This document shows, piece by piece, positions 16,294 through 25,320 of a stretch of DNA of 64,000 bases; the first letter of the stretch is position 1; every line of letters begins with the position of its first letter. The notes under the pieces were generated by a model. It ran no database searches. It saw only the letters and a program-made list of their open reading frames with translations, and was not told the DNA's origin. Made by a program: the position numbers and the translations under genes. The stretch is taken from NCBI GenBank assembly GCA_902363555.1, contig CABJAM010000005.1, positions 310,001 to 374,000 on the forward strand. The letters run 5' to 3'. The DNA is from Lachnospiraceae bacterium (lineage in GTDB: Bacteria; Bacillota; Clostridia; Lachnospirales; Lachnospiraceae).

Positions 16294-17430
16294 TCAGTTC
16301 TCCAGCTTGATCTGCCGCGATACACCCAGCACGAGCCCGATCTCGCACAGCAGGAAAGCCACCGACGTACCTCCGTAGCTGATAAACGGCAGCGGGATAC
16401 CCGTATTGGGGATAAAATTGGTGGACACAGCGATATTGATAAACGCCTGTATACCGATCTGGGTCATAACCCCCACCACCAGCAATGCGCCAAACAGATC
16501 CGGGGCGTTATTGGCAATGATCATGCAGCGCCACAGCAGGATGATAAACAGCAGGATGATCGCCACGCCGCCAAACAGCCCAAGCTCCTCGCAAATAATA
16601 CCAAAAATCATATCGTTGTGCGCCTCAGGCAGATAGTCCAGCTTCTGGATACTCTGCCCCAAACCCTTGCCAAAAATACCACCGGAGCCGATGGCGTACA
16701 GCGACTGGCGGATCTGATAGGCGTCCGGGTCCGTCTCCACATTGAGCCATGCATCAATACGGCCCATACGATAGCTGAACATCTGCAGGCCGATGAGCAT
16801 ACCGACCAGACAAATACCGATGATCGCCACAAACGGCTTATAGCGGTCGCTGGCTACAAATACAATGACAAAGGCAATACCTAAAAGGATGATCGCCGTA
16901 CTCAGGTTCGTCAGCACGACCGCCCCGACCATGGGAACCGCCAGACAAAAGACCTTGATGATCCCCTTAAAAGTATGGAGGCTTTTCACCGCCTGACTGC
17001 ATATAAACGCCAGAAACAGAATCAGCGCCACCTTGGATATCTCCGAGGGCTGAAACTGGATCGGACCAAACTTATACCAGCGCCTCTGACCATTCACCTC
17101 ATGTCCTACAAATAATACAAGAACCTGCGCAACAATCATAATCGCATAAGCAATAAAAGCAAACCTGGCCCAGAAATGATAATCGATCCGGCTGATAATG
17201 ATTGACGCCACAATTCCCAGCGCGGCAAAAATCCCCTGGCGCGTCAAATAATAAAAGGAATCACCATTTTCCAACTGTGAACTATATGAGGTTGTGCTGT
17301 AGATCATCACCAGCCCGAAGCATACCAAAAAGATAACCACAAAAAACAGGCTGTAGTCAAAAAATCTCTCGGACCGATATTTCTTTTTCCGGTTCTTCCC
17401 CGTTTCACTTATCTCTTTATTCTGCTCCAT
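16294..17430 (-). CDS. ftsW: SEDS-family peptidoglycan polymerase FtsW/SpoVE
   Basis: A 378-residue integral membrane protein with about ten helices. Family landmarks include NGQRRWYKFGPIQFQPSEISK (written here as NGQRRWYKFG then QPSEISK), LAEAHND-like PEAHNDMIFGIICEELG, and the C-terminal PFISYGGTS. SEDS proteins polymerise lipid II into glycan strands with a partner class B PBP. Its place between murD and murA in a sporeformer dcw cluster could mean vegetative FtsW, sporulation SpoVE, or both; the sequence does not decide. The start ATG follows a GGGAG site. Confidence 0.94.
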   Translation of the reverse strand: MEQNKEISETGKNRKKKYRSERFFDYSLFFVVIFLVCFGLVMIYSTTSYSSQLENGDSFYYLTRQGIFAALGIVASIIISRIDYHFWARFAFIAYAIMIVAQVLVLFVGHEVNGQRRWYKFGPIQFQPSEISKVALILFLAFICSQAVKSLHTFKGIIKVFCLAVPMVGAVVLTNLSTAIILLGIAFVIVFVASDRYKPFVAIIGICLVGMLIGLQMFSYRMGRIDAWLNVETDPDAYQIRQSLYAIGSGGIFGKGLGQSIQKLDYLPEAHNDMIFGIICEELGLFGGVAIILLFIILLWRCMIIANNAPDLFGALLVVGVMTQIGIQAFINIAVSTNFIPNTGIPLPFISYGGTSVAFLLCEIGLVLGVSRQIKLEN

Positions 17431-17510
17431 CTTACCACTCCCAGTTTTACAGACTGCTGTTCTAAAAATCGATCGCCGCTCACAGGGCCACGTTCCAACT
17501 GTGCTGACTC

Positions 17511-18875
17511 TTAATCGGCCAGTTGATACACATATTCCTTAAAAAGACGTCCCCGCTCCTCGTAATTGGAGAACATCCCCCAACTGGCGCAGGCCGGCGA
17601 CAGGAGCACCGCATCCCCGTCATGGGCATACTGGGCGCAGACCTTAACGGCCTCCTCCAGCGTATCCACGCGCAGGATATTGTTAAAGCCGTGCTTCTTT
17701 GCACAGACAGCGATCTTATCCGCAGTCTGGCCCAAAAGTACGAGATAACGCACCTTCCCGCCAAAGGACTTGATCCAGCCGTCGTATTCCGACTGCTTAT
17801 CATAGCCGCCGCCGATCAGCAGCGTGGGCCGGTTCATGGCCTCCACCGCCTTGATGGACGCATCGGGATTGGTTCCCTTGGAATCATTATAATAGACAAC
17901 ACCTTTTTTCTCAGCTACATATTCAATACGGTGCTCCACAGCCTTAAACCGGGTGAGGACGTTAAAGATCACATCCATCGGCACGCCCAGACAGCGGGTC
18001 ATCGCTACGGCCGCCATGACATTTTCCATATTATGTAAGCCCAGAATATTCAAATCTTTATCATAGCACACATGCTCTGTTTTTTGGCCGTGGGCATAAA
18101 CAATTTCCCCGTCCTTAAAATAATACCCTTCCTCAAGCACGTGGCGCCCACTGAAATAGATGACCTGAGACGTCGTATCCGTGGCCATGGCCCGGGTGAT
18201 GGGATCGTCATAATTGAGTACAACGAAGTCCTCCGCTGTCTGATTTTCAAAGATGCGCTGCTTTGTGCGGATATAACAGTCCATCGTGTGGTGCCGGTCT
18301 AAATGGTCCGGCGTTATATTGAGCACTGCGCTGACATGGGGATGAAAGCTTTCAATCGTCTCCAACTGGAAGCTGCTGATCTCAGCCACGGTCACACTGT
18401 CATCGGTCGTCTCAAGCGCCCGCTCCGTGTAGGAATTTCCAATATTGCCCACAATAAATACATGCTCGCACCAGGCCTGCATGATCTGTCCGGTCAGCGC
18501 GGTCGTCGTCGTCTTACCATTGGTACCGGTGATGGCGGCCAGTGTGCCTTTTGCAAACTGCCAGGCCAGCTCGATTTCTCCCCATACTCTGACGCCATGA
18601 TTTCTCATACGGCGCACAAACTCTGCATCTACGGGAACCCCCGGGCTTAACACAGCCAGGTCCAGGGTATCGATCACCGTATCACTTAATAATCCCACGA
18701 TGACACTGACATTTTGAACCTGCGTGTCAAAGCGGCCTAAAATTTCTTCTTCATTCAGCGCGTCATTGCTGTCATATAAAATGACCTGGGCGCCGACCCC
18801 AAGTAATAGCTTCGTAGCCCCGATACCGCTGATGCCCGTACCGGCCACGAGAACAGTTTTATGATTAAAATCCAT
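17511..18875 (-). CDS. murD: UDP-N-acetylmuramoyl-L-alanine--D-glutamate ligase
   Basis: Cytoplasmic Mur ligase, 454 residues, that adds D-Glu to UDP-MurNAc-L-Ala using ATP. The N-terminal Rossmann-like domain has VAGTGISGIGATKLL (10-24). The ATP loop ITGTNGKTTT (115-124) marks the central domain. NSKGTNPDA and GGYDK mark the C-terminal ligand-binding domain. It lies between mraY and ftsW in the dcw cluster. The other Mur ligases (murC, murE, murF) are not in the window. Confidence 0.96.
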   Translation of the reverse strand: MDFNHKTVLVAGTGISGIGATKLLLGVGAQVILYDSNDALNEEEILGRFDTQVQNVSVIVGLLSDTVIDTLDLAVLSPGVPVDAEFVRRMRNHGVRVWGEIELAWQFAKGTLAAITGTNGKTTTTALTGQIMQAWCEHVFIVGNIGNSYTERALETTDDSVTVAEISSFQLETIESFHPHVSAVLNITPDHLDRHHTMDCYIRTKQRIFENQTAEDFVVLNYDDPITRAMATDTTSQVIYFSGRHVLEEGYYFKDGEIVYAHGQKTEHVCYDKDLNILGLHNMENVMAAVAMTRCLGVPMDVIFNVLTRFKAVEHRIEYVAEKKGVVYYNDSKGTNPDASIKAVEAMNRPTLLIGGGYDKQSEYDGWIKSFGGKVRYLVLLGQTADKIAVCAKKHGFNNILRVDTLEEAVKVCAQYAHDGDAVLLSPACASWGMFSNYEERGRLFKEYVYQLAD

Positions 18876-18903
18876 TGTTTCTTCCTCCGCTGTAAACTCA
18901 ATC

Positions 18904-18934
18904 GTAACAGTTCGTCCCTTCTGAACTGTTCAAC
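18904..18934. repeat. short GTAAC-type inverted repeat
   Basis: GTAACAGTTC and CTGAACTGTTC face each other in the 69-bp gap between mraY and murD. Member of the short intergenic family. Confidence 0.6.
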
Positions 18935-18944
18935 TCAATCCTAC

Positions 18945-19928
18945 CTATAATGCTAAAAATCCAATGAGACATAACATGGCCGTTACGATGGTGAATACAG
19001 CCACAACCTTGGTCTCCGCCCAGCCACAAAGCTCAAAATGGTGATGAATGGGGGCCATTTTAAAAATCCGCTTTCCATGGGTGGCTTTAAAATAAGTCAC
19101 CTGCAAAATATCCGAAAGTATTTCCACAAGATAAACAAGACCTACGATAGCGATAAATATGGGCATATTCATCATGTAAGCCATGGACGCCACAAAACCG
19201 CCCAGTGCCAGCGACCCCGTATCGCCCATAAACACCTTGGCCGGATGGGCATTGAACAGTAAAAAGCCCAGCAGAGCGCCCATAACAGCGCCGGCCACCG
19301 GATGCAGTCCGCTGCCCATAGCCACAGCCACCACCATGAAAAAGGCGGCCACAAGCACGGTAACATTGGACAGCAAGCCATCCAGTCCATCGGTCAGATT
19401 GGTGCCATTGACAGTTCCAAGCATAATAATGAACAATGCCGGTATAAAAAGCCACATGGGAAGATCCAGATAATAGCCATTTTCCAGCCCCCCGGTAAAC
19501 GGTACGAGCATTTTTGTACCTACACCACTGTATTTTATTAAATAAAAGGCAAACACGGCGGTCACGATAAACTGCAGGATCAGCTTCTGGATCTCCGTCA
19601 ATCCAAGATTACGTTTTTTGACCACTTTTATATAATCATCTAAAAATCCGATAATACCAAAGCCAAGGGTGGTGAACATCACCGGAACGATCTTCGGATA
19701 GTCCTTCACAAAAAACAAAGATGCCACCATGGCTGCCAGCAGGAAAATAATACCGCCCATCGTCGGAGTTCCGGATTTTTTCTGATGCGCCTTCGGCCCC
19801 TCCTCGCGGATGAATTGCCCGAATTTCAGCCGATGGAGCCATGGTATAACAATGGGCCCCAGGATGGCACTGATAACAAATGCGATAAGTATTGGCAGTA
19901 AAATCGAATATTTCAGATCAGAGAACAT
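18945..19928 (-). CDS. mraY: phospho-N-acetylmuramoyl-pentapeptide-transferase
   Basis: Membrane enzyme, 327 residues with about ten helices, that transfers phospho-MurNAc-pentapeptide to undecaprenyl phosphate, making lipid I. The signature motifs are present: PTMGG (55-59), the Asp pair FLDDYIKV (95-102), and NGTNLTDGLDGL (174-185) with the third catalytic Asp. HATHGKRIFKMAPIHHHFE near the C-terminus is seen here as KRIFKMAPIHHHFE. It follows the SpoVD-like transpeptidase and precedes murD, the standard dcw order without murE and murF. Confidence 0.96.
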   Translation of the reverse strand: MFSDLKYSILLPILIAFVISAILGPIVIPWLHRLKFGQFIREEGPKAHQKKSGTPTMGGIIFLLAAMVASLFFVKDYPKIVPVMFTTLGFGIIGFLDDYIKVVKKRNLGLTEIQKLILQFIVTAVFAFYLIKYSGVGTKMLVPFTGGLENGYYLDLPMWLFIPALFIIMLGTVNGTNLTDGLDGLLSNVTVLVAAFFMVVAVAMGSGLHPVAGAVMGALLGFLLFNAHPAKVFMGDTGSLALGGFVASMAYMMNMPIFIAIVGLVYLVEILSDILQVTYFKATHGKRIFKMAPIHHHFELCGWAETKVVAVFTIVTAMLCLIGFLAL

Positions 19929-20067
19929 GTACTTTACCTCTCTTACGTCTTTATTTTTTCCGGTATCTTTATGGCTCCCGGAAGCCTATGGTCAAATATT
20001 ATAGTACAAAAAGCGCCGGTTGTAAAGCCTGGCATGTATTTCCGTCAGGAATCCCCACGAAAAAGTA

Positions 20068-20095
20068 TAACCGTTTAGAAGAATGAGCTGTTACG
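20068..20095. repeat. short GTAAC-type inverted repeat
   Basis: ATAACCGTTTA and GAGCTGTTACG face each other just after the stop of the SpoVD-like gene, an imperfect member of the family. Confidence 0.5.
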
Positions 20096-20102
20096 AAAAA
20101 GT

Positions 20103-21905
20103 CTATGACGCACTTTCGCTTTCGCTCTCCGGCTCTGTCCTTTCGATACTTAAATATGGAAGAACATTTTCATAGATTTCCTTCATCACCGGTGCGGCGA
20201 TCGTTCCGCCGTAGTAGGTGCCCTGGGGTTCATCAATGAGGATCAGCCCGATAACCTGGGGATCATTTGCCGGCGCAAAGCCCAGAAAGGAAGCAATATA
20301 CTTTCCGGAGCCCCGGGGGAGCTTCTGGGATGTGGCTGTTTTTCCGCCAATGCGAAAGCCTTCGATATAGGCTTTGTGACCGGTGCCTTCCGCCACAACC
20401 TTCTCAAGCATCATTTTCATCGTTTCAGAAACCTCAGAGGTTATGGCGTCCTCCGATGTCTCGTATTGGAAGACCTCCACCTGGGAAAAGTCTTCGCTGG
20501 CCACCTTCACGCCAAAATGGGGCGTTACAAGCGTACCGCCGTTGATCACCGCGCTGGCCGCCCGCAATAGCTGCATGGGCGTGATCTGGAACGACTGGCC
20601 GAAGGAAATGGTCGCCAGCTCCACTGCGCCTACATTTTCCGCTTTATGCATGATGGAGGCCGATTCGCCCGGCAGGTCCACGCCGGTTTTCTCAAATAAA
20701 CCAAGATCCGTAAAGTATTTATACATATTGTCGATGCCCACCCGGGCGCCCACATCCATAAATACCGGGTTGCAGGAATTCATAAAGCCCTGGAGGAATG
20801 TTTCAGAGCCGTGGCCGGCCACCTTGTGGCAGCGTATCCGCCGGTCCTCCACGATCCGAAAGCCGGGGCAGGAAAACATATCCGTCAAACTGACCACCTT
20901 CTCAGAAAGCGCGGCTGTGGCCGTAACGATTTTGAAGGTGGAACCAGGCTCATACGTATCGTTGATACAGGTATTTCGCCACATCTGGTTCAACCAGTCA
21001 TTGTGCGTTTTTGGTTGAGCAGCATTCTCCTGCTCCCCGCTCTCGTCCTGCGTCTGCGCTGTCTCCTGCTGAGCCTCAAGGAGAGCCAGATTATCCGTCA
21101 GTACATAGGGCTCGTTGAGATTAAATTCCGGGGCGTTGACCATGGCGTAAATTTCCCCGTTCTGAGGGTTCATAAGGATGATGGAAACACCCTTGGCCTC
21201 CTTTTGCTCAACCATCTTATCGGCCACCTGCTGGGCATAGACCTGGATATTGTAATCAATGCTTGTATACAAATTCTGCCCATTGATGGGTTCAATCCGC
21301 TTTTCCGCCGTGTTCTCCACTTCCAGCCCACGCACATCGGTGGTGGTCAAAATAGCGCCCTCGGTCCCCTGGAGATATTCATCGTATTTGACCTCCAGGC
21401 CGATAATGCCCTGATTGTCGCCGCCGGTAAAGCCAAGTACCTTGGAAGCCAGATTGTTATATGGATAATATCTGGAATAATCCTCATCCACATTGACGCC
21501 GGAAAGCTTGTAGCTGCGGATAATATCACCGGTGGCCTTGGGTACATTGGACTTGATTTTTTCTATGGAGCTGACCTTCTCCACCCGCTTACGCACTGTG
21601 GCTTCGTCAATATCCAGTTCCTTTGACAATACCTCAATGACCCGCTCCGGGTCGGTGATCTGATTGTGGATGACAGTAATGGTGCAGACGGACTGATTAT
21701 CGGCCAGCACCACGCCGTTCCTGTCATAGATCAGGCCCCGGGCCGCCTTTATGGTACGTTCCCGCTCGTGCAGGTCATTGGCCCTCTGCTCGTAATAGCC
21801 GGACTGAGGGATCATTAAAAATGCCAGCCACCCAAGAAGGGCCAATGCAACGAACAGGAATACCCACATAAAGATCCGGACCTTTTTCCGATGATAAAAG
21901 CGCAA
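20103..21905 (-). CDS. spoVD: class B penicillin-binding protein, SpoVD/FtsI type
   Basis: A 600-residue peptidoglycan transpeptidase with one N-terminal membrane helix (about 11-32), a dimerisation domain and a transpeptidase domain. The active-site motifs are S322-TFK (SxxK) and SCN (377-379). The third motif reads KTAT at 522-525 where nearly all PBPs have KTG or KSG. There is no C-terminal PASTA domain, unlike Bacillus SpoVD; the tail ends in an acidic Ser/Glu stretch. It is the second of two tandem class B PBPs between ftsL and mraY, as in pbpB-spoVD of Bacillus, so a role in spore cortex synthesis is likely but not proven. Confidence 0.9.
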   Translation of the reverse strand: MRFYHRKKVRIFMWVFLFVALALLGWLAFLMIPQSGYYEQRANDLHERERTIKAARGLIYDRNGVVLADNQSVCTITVIHNQITDPERVIEVLSKELDIDEATVRKRVEKVSSIEKIKSNVPKATGDIIRSYKLSGVNVDEDYSRYYPYNNLASKVLGFTGGDNQGIIGLEVKYDEYLQGTEGAILTTTDVRGLEVENTAEKRIEPINGQNLYTSIDYNIQVYAQQVADKMVEQKEAKGVSIILMNPQNGEIYAMVNAPEFNLNEPYVLTDNLALLEAQQETAQTQDESGEQENAAQPKTHNDWLNQMWRNTCINDTYEPGSTFKIVTATAALSEKVVSLTDMFSCPGFRIVEDRRIRCHKVAGHGSETFLQGFMNSCNPVFMDVGARVGIDNMYKYFTDLGLFEKTGVDLPGESASIMHKAENVGAVELATISFGQSFQITPMQLLRAASAVINGGTLVTPHFGVKVASEDFSQVEVFQYETSEDAITSEVSETMKMMLEKVVAEGTGHKAYIEGFRIGGKTATSQKLPRGSGKYIASFLGFAPANDPQVIGLILIDEPQGTYYGGTIAAPVMKEIYENVLPYLSIERTEPESESESAS

Positions 21906-21961
21906 CTGATCGTCTCCGTTTTACCTGTTGATTGGTTTATTTTATGAGAAAAGACGCCAGG

Positions 21962-24511
21962 TTATTCATCCCATTTTTTCAACTGCTTATTAGTTCCTGC
22001 CAGATACTCGTTTACAAGATTTGCTTTTTGCGTATCCGTCAGGTGCTTCCATACCGTGGAGGTTCCGGAACCTGTGCTGCCAACATCGCTGCCATCCCCG
22101 TCGGTTCCGGAGCCATCCGATTCATCGGATTCACCGGTATCACTGGTGCCACCTTCCACAGGATTGCCGTCGGCATCTGTCTCAGGCTGATTGGTGCTGT
22201 CACTGTCCACAGGATTGCCAAACTCATCCGTCTCCTGAGAATCCACAGGGTTTCCAAATTCGTCGGTCTCCACAGGGTTACCGAACTCATCCGTTTCCAC
22301 TGGATTGCCAAATTCATCGGTCTGCTGTGCATCGCTCTCGCCGCCGCTGATCTCACCGTCGTCGGTGCTCGGGAAGATTTGCAGATAGGGCAGCATTTCC
22401 TCGTAGATCTTGCGGCTCATAATGGATGCCAGACCGCTTTCCGCCTGGTTATCCAGTTGAGGCTCATCGATGACCACATAGACGACCACCTGGGGGGCTT
22501 CTGCCGGCGCGCAGCTTATCAGGGAAACCGTATTCTTTTTATCCGTGATCGGCTTCTTTTCTGCTGTACCGGTCTTGGCCCCGATCGTATAGCCTTCGAT
22601 ATAAGCTTTCTTGGCCGTACCTTCATTGACAGTTCTCAGCAGCGCCCCCCGAACCCACTCACTTGTTTCCGCAGAAACGGTCGTGCGCACCAGCTCCTTA
22701 TCCACAACCTCCACCGTGCTGCCGGACTCGGTACTGATCTGTTTTACCACATGGGGCTTATAATAATAGCCGCCATTGACAATGGATGCAAAGGATGCAG
22801 TCATCTGCAGCGCCGTAGCCACATAGCCCTGCCCAAAAGCGTTGGTTGCCAGCTCAACCGGACCCATATTATTTTCATAATAGATCAGGCCCTCGGCACT
22901 GGCTTCACCTGGCAGGTCCACATTGGTCACCTGGCCCAGGTTAAACATCTCCTGATATTTCGTAAAGGAGGTTTTCCCCAGCCGGGCGCCGATATCCATC
23001 AGCGCATCATTGCAGGATACCATCAATGCACCGGCCAGATCCATCGTTCCGTGTCCGGTCGTATTATTACACAAAATACGGGTCACGCCATTTCCATCCT
23101 GGAAATCCTCGCCGCCGTCGCAGGTAAATTCCGTTGAAGGCGTAATGACACCCTCATCCAGACCAGCGGCCACGGTCATAACCTTGGCCGTAGAGCCGGG
23201 CTCAAAGGGGTCGGATATACAGAAATTCCGCCACAGGGAATTATAAATTTCCATTTTCTCCTCTGAGGTCATTTCCTTGATCTGCTCCTTTGTGTAATAG
23301 CCGGTCAGATCTCTGGGGTTATTCAGGTCGAACACCGGATAGCTGGCCATGGCAAGGATTTCCCCATTATTGGGGTCCATGACAATGACCGCCGTATTTT
23401 TACTTCCGATGGCTTCATTAAATTCCCAGATGTGCTTTTCAACGATCCTTTGTATATTAATGTCAATGGTGCTCGTGATGTTGTTGCCGTTGACCGGAGA
23501 AATAGTCGTCCGCTCAAGGCTTGTATCCTCTGTGAGATAGCCGTATTCCCGGCCGTCGGTGCCATTGAGTACATCGGTATAATACTGCTCGATGCCGTAA
23601 GTGCCCACATTGCCCGAAACTGTAAAGCCGAGCAGGTCGCAGGCCAGGGTATTGTACGGGTAACGCCGGATATAGTCATCTTCAAACCAGATACCCTTCA
23701 CATACTTGCTGATCGCTGTATCCGCCTTTTCCTCAGAGTTCATCAATGTATAGTAGGGCTGGAGCTCCTCGTAGGTGAGCTGTTTTTTCAGTACGCGGTA
23801 ACGGTTATCCTTATCGGACTCCACCAGAGCTTTAACCTCGGACCGGTCCATGCCAAAATATTTCTCCAGCACATCCAGCGTAGTATCCACACAGTCACCC
23901 ACGTCCTTTACCTTGGAGTTGGTCATCACATAAGGGTCCAGTATAAGATTATATACCTTTTCGCTGGTGGCCAGTATGGTGCCGTTGCGGTCGGTAATAT
24001 CCCCTCTCCGGTAAGGGATCGTCGTGCTGTTGTAATTCAACTGCGACAACACCTGCTTACGGTATTTATCGCCGCTGGTGGCATTGATATAAGTTAACTG
24101 CACCACAAGAGCAACCATTAAGAGCAGGATCACCCCAAAGGAGATCATCAGCTTACGCCGGTTGTTATTTATAAACCTGCGTGGCGGCCGCTCTTTCTTT
24201 TTCCGCGTCAGACGCACAATATTCTGCCGCTTCACCGGTTTCCCATCTATCGTCTTTATACTCGGCCGGACGCCCGACGCCGCGCGGGGCTGACTTATGC
24301 TGCCTGCCGTTCGCGGACGGCCGGTGCCGCCTGCTGTTCGCGGTTGACCCGCGCCGCCGTCCGTTCCCGGTCGGCCTGCGCCGCCAGCCGAGCGCGACGA
24401 CCCTGTGCCGCCAGCCGTTCGCAGTTGACCCGCTCTGCCGTCCGTTCCCGGTCGGCCTGCTGCCGGACGGCGCCGGCGTTTTGCCTTGCGCCTGTTTTCG
24501 TCTTCTCTCAT
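21962..24511 (-). CDS. pbpB: class B penicillin-binding protein with repetitive N- and C-terminal tails
   Basis: An 849-residue transpeptidase directly after ftsL, so probably the septal PBP (PBP2B/FtsI). A cytoplasmic tail of about 115 residues contains degenerate Gly/Thr/Arg repeats (TDGRAGQ, GGTGRPRTAG). A membrane helix follows (about 121-142), then dimerisation and transpeptidase domains. Motifs are S440-TAK, SCN (499-501) and KTG (646-648). The extracellular C-terminal tail has about five copies of TDEFGNPVE (731-776), then an Asp/Ser/Gly-rich stretch and a terminal TDTQKANLVNEYL helix. The start ATG follows GGAGG by 6 nt. Confidence 0.93.
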   Translation of the reverse strand: MREDENRRKAKRRRRPAAGRPGTDGRAGQLRTAGGTGSSRSAGGAGRPGTDGGAGQPRTAGGTGRPRTAGSISQPRAASGVRPSIKTIDGKPVKRQNIVRLTRKKKERPPRRFINNNRRKLMISFGVILLLMVALVVQLTYINATSGDKYRKQVLSQLNYNSTTIPYRRGDITDRNGTILATSEKVYNLILDPYVMTNSKVKDVGDCVDTTLDVLEKYFGMDRSEVKALVESDKDNRYRVLKKQLTYEELQPYYTLMNSEEKADTAISKYVKGIWFEDDYIRRYPYNTLACDLLGFTVSGNVGTYGIEQYYTDVLNGTDGREYGYLTEDTSLERTTISPVNGNNITSTIDINIQRIVEKHIWEFNEAIGSKNTAVIVMDPNNGEILAMASYPVFDLNNPRDLTGYYTKEQIKEMTSEEKMEIYNSLWRNFCISDPFEPGSTAKVMTVAAGLDEGVITPSTEFTCDGGEDFQDGNGVTRILCNNTTGHGTMDLAGALMVSCNDALMDIGARLGKTSFTKYQEMFNLGQVTNVDLPGEASAEGLIYYENNMGPVELATNAFGQGYVATALQMTASFASIVNGGYYYKPHVVKQISTESGSTVEVVDKELVRTTVSAETSEWVRGALLRTVNEGTAKKAYIEGYTIGAKTGTAEKKPITDKKNTVSLISCAPAEAPQVVVYVVIDEPQLDNQAESGLASIMSRKIYEEMLPYLQIFPSTDDGEISGGESDAQQTDEFGNPVETDEFGNPVETDEFGNPVDSQETDEFGNPVDSDSTNQPETDADGNPVEGGTSDTGESDESDGSGTDGDGSDVGSTGSGTSTVWKHLTDTQKANLVNEYLAGTNKQLKKWDE

Positions 24512-24639
24512 AGGATTCCTCCATCACTGTGGACATTTGCCGCAAAACGGCGGCTTCCCCACAGCTACTACATATCAACCAAAACGAGGTTGCCGCAATT
24601 GATGCAACAGCCCCGTTTCTTATCATCAGTTATCTATTC

Positions 24640-24668
24640 GTAACCGCTCGGTTCCTTAAAACGGTTAC
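24640..24668. repeat. short GTAAC-type inverted repeat
   Basis: GTAACCG... and ...CGGTTAC face each other in the gap between ftsL and the first PBP gene. Confidence 0.6.
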
Positions 24669-24693
24669 ATCTATTCTCTTCATTCCGACAAAA

Positions 24694-25242
24694 TTATTTC
24701 GACTGGGGAATTTCCTTATACTGCTTCACATAATCGTCACTTGTTCCGGAATAATAAATGATCTGGCCCTTTGTAGCATAGTCCATACCCAGCTCGCCTT
24801 TGGCCACCTCATAAACCCTCTCCAGATCGATCGCGTTATTGATACGCTCCTGTGTTGCCAGATTCTCATCGGTCAACGTGTTCAGTTCACTTTTCAGGCT
24901 GGAGATCGTCTTCGTCTGCGAAGTCAACTGGCTTTGCAGGCTCAGATAATAAATGCAGATGAGCAGCGTCGCCGCCACAGCGATCGCCAAAAACATCGTA
25001 TATTTTAAATCAAGCTTAAGAACCTTCTCGCGGTTTTGCATGGCAATCTTTTGATTGTTTCTGCGCTTTTCCTCGCGGCGCGCCTGTTCTCTTTCACGGC
25101 GTGCCCGTTCCTTTTCTTCCTCACGGGATTTTCTTTCATAAGGAGCCGGGTCCAGCTTCCTGACGGTATTGCCATCCACATAACCCATATTATACATGCC
25201 TGCCGGATGGTTTCTTCTTGCCGGACGATCTGTCTGTGCCAT
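24694..25242 (-). CDS. ftsL: FtsL-type septum formation protein
   Basis: A 182-residue bitopic protein. A long basic/acidic cytoplasmic region, REEEKERARREREQARREEK (40-59), predicts a charged coiled coil. One membrane helix follows (about 80-102), then an extracellular leucine-zipper-like segment (SQLTSQTKTISSLKSELNTL). This is the layout of FtsL/DivIC proteins that recruit the septal PBP and FtsW. Sequence identity in this family is low, so the name rests on topology and on its place between rsmH and the PBP gene. Confidence 0.85.
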   Translation of the reverse strand: MAQTDRPARRNHPAGMYNMGYVDGNTVRKLDPAPYERKSREEEKERARREREQARREEKRRNNQKIAMQNREKVLKLDLKYTMFLAIAVAATLLICIYYLSLQSQLTSQTKTISSLKSELNTLTDENLATQERINNAIDLERVYEVAKGELGMDYATKGQIIYYSGTSDDYVKQYKEIPQSK

Positions 25243-25289
25243 AGCCTACACTCCTTTCTGGTCCTGACGATTATTCCTGTTTACTGTTT

Positions 25290-25320
25290 ACTGTTTACCG
25301 GCCTGCCAGTGAACAGTAAC
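25290..25320. repeat. variant GTTTAC-type inverted repeat
   Basis: ACTGTTTACCGG and the facing GTGAACAGTAAC pair across the gap between rsmH and ftsL. More diverged than other members of the short family; preceded by a direct GTTTACT duplication. Confidence 0.45.

Noticed and set aside
22021..22356. Open frames on the opposite strand or other frames within the PBP C-terminal tail
   Set aside because: They are shadows of the in-frame repeat region of the PBP gene.
24165..24643. Overlapping frames at the PBP N-terminus
   Set aside because: They arise from GC-rich tandem repeats coding for the Gly/Arg/Thr tail; only the minus-strand PBP frame has a ribosome site and continues into the enzyme.
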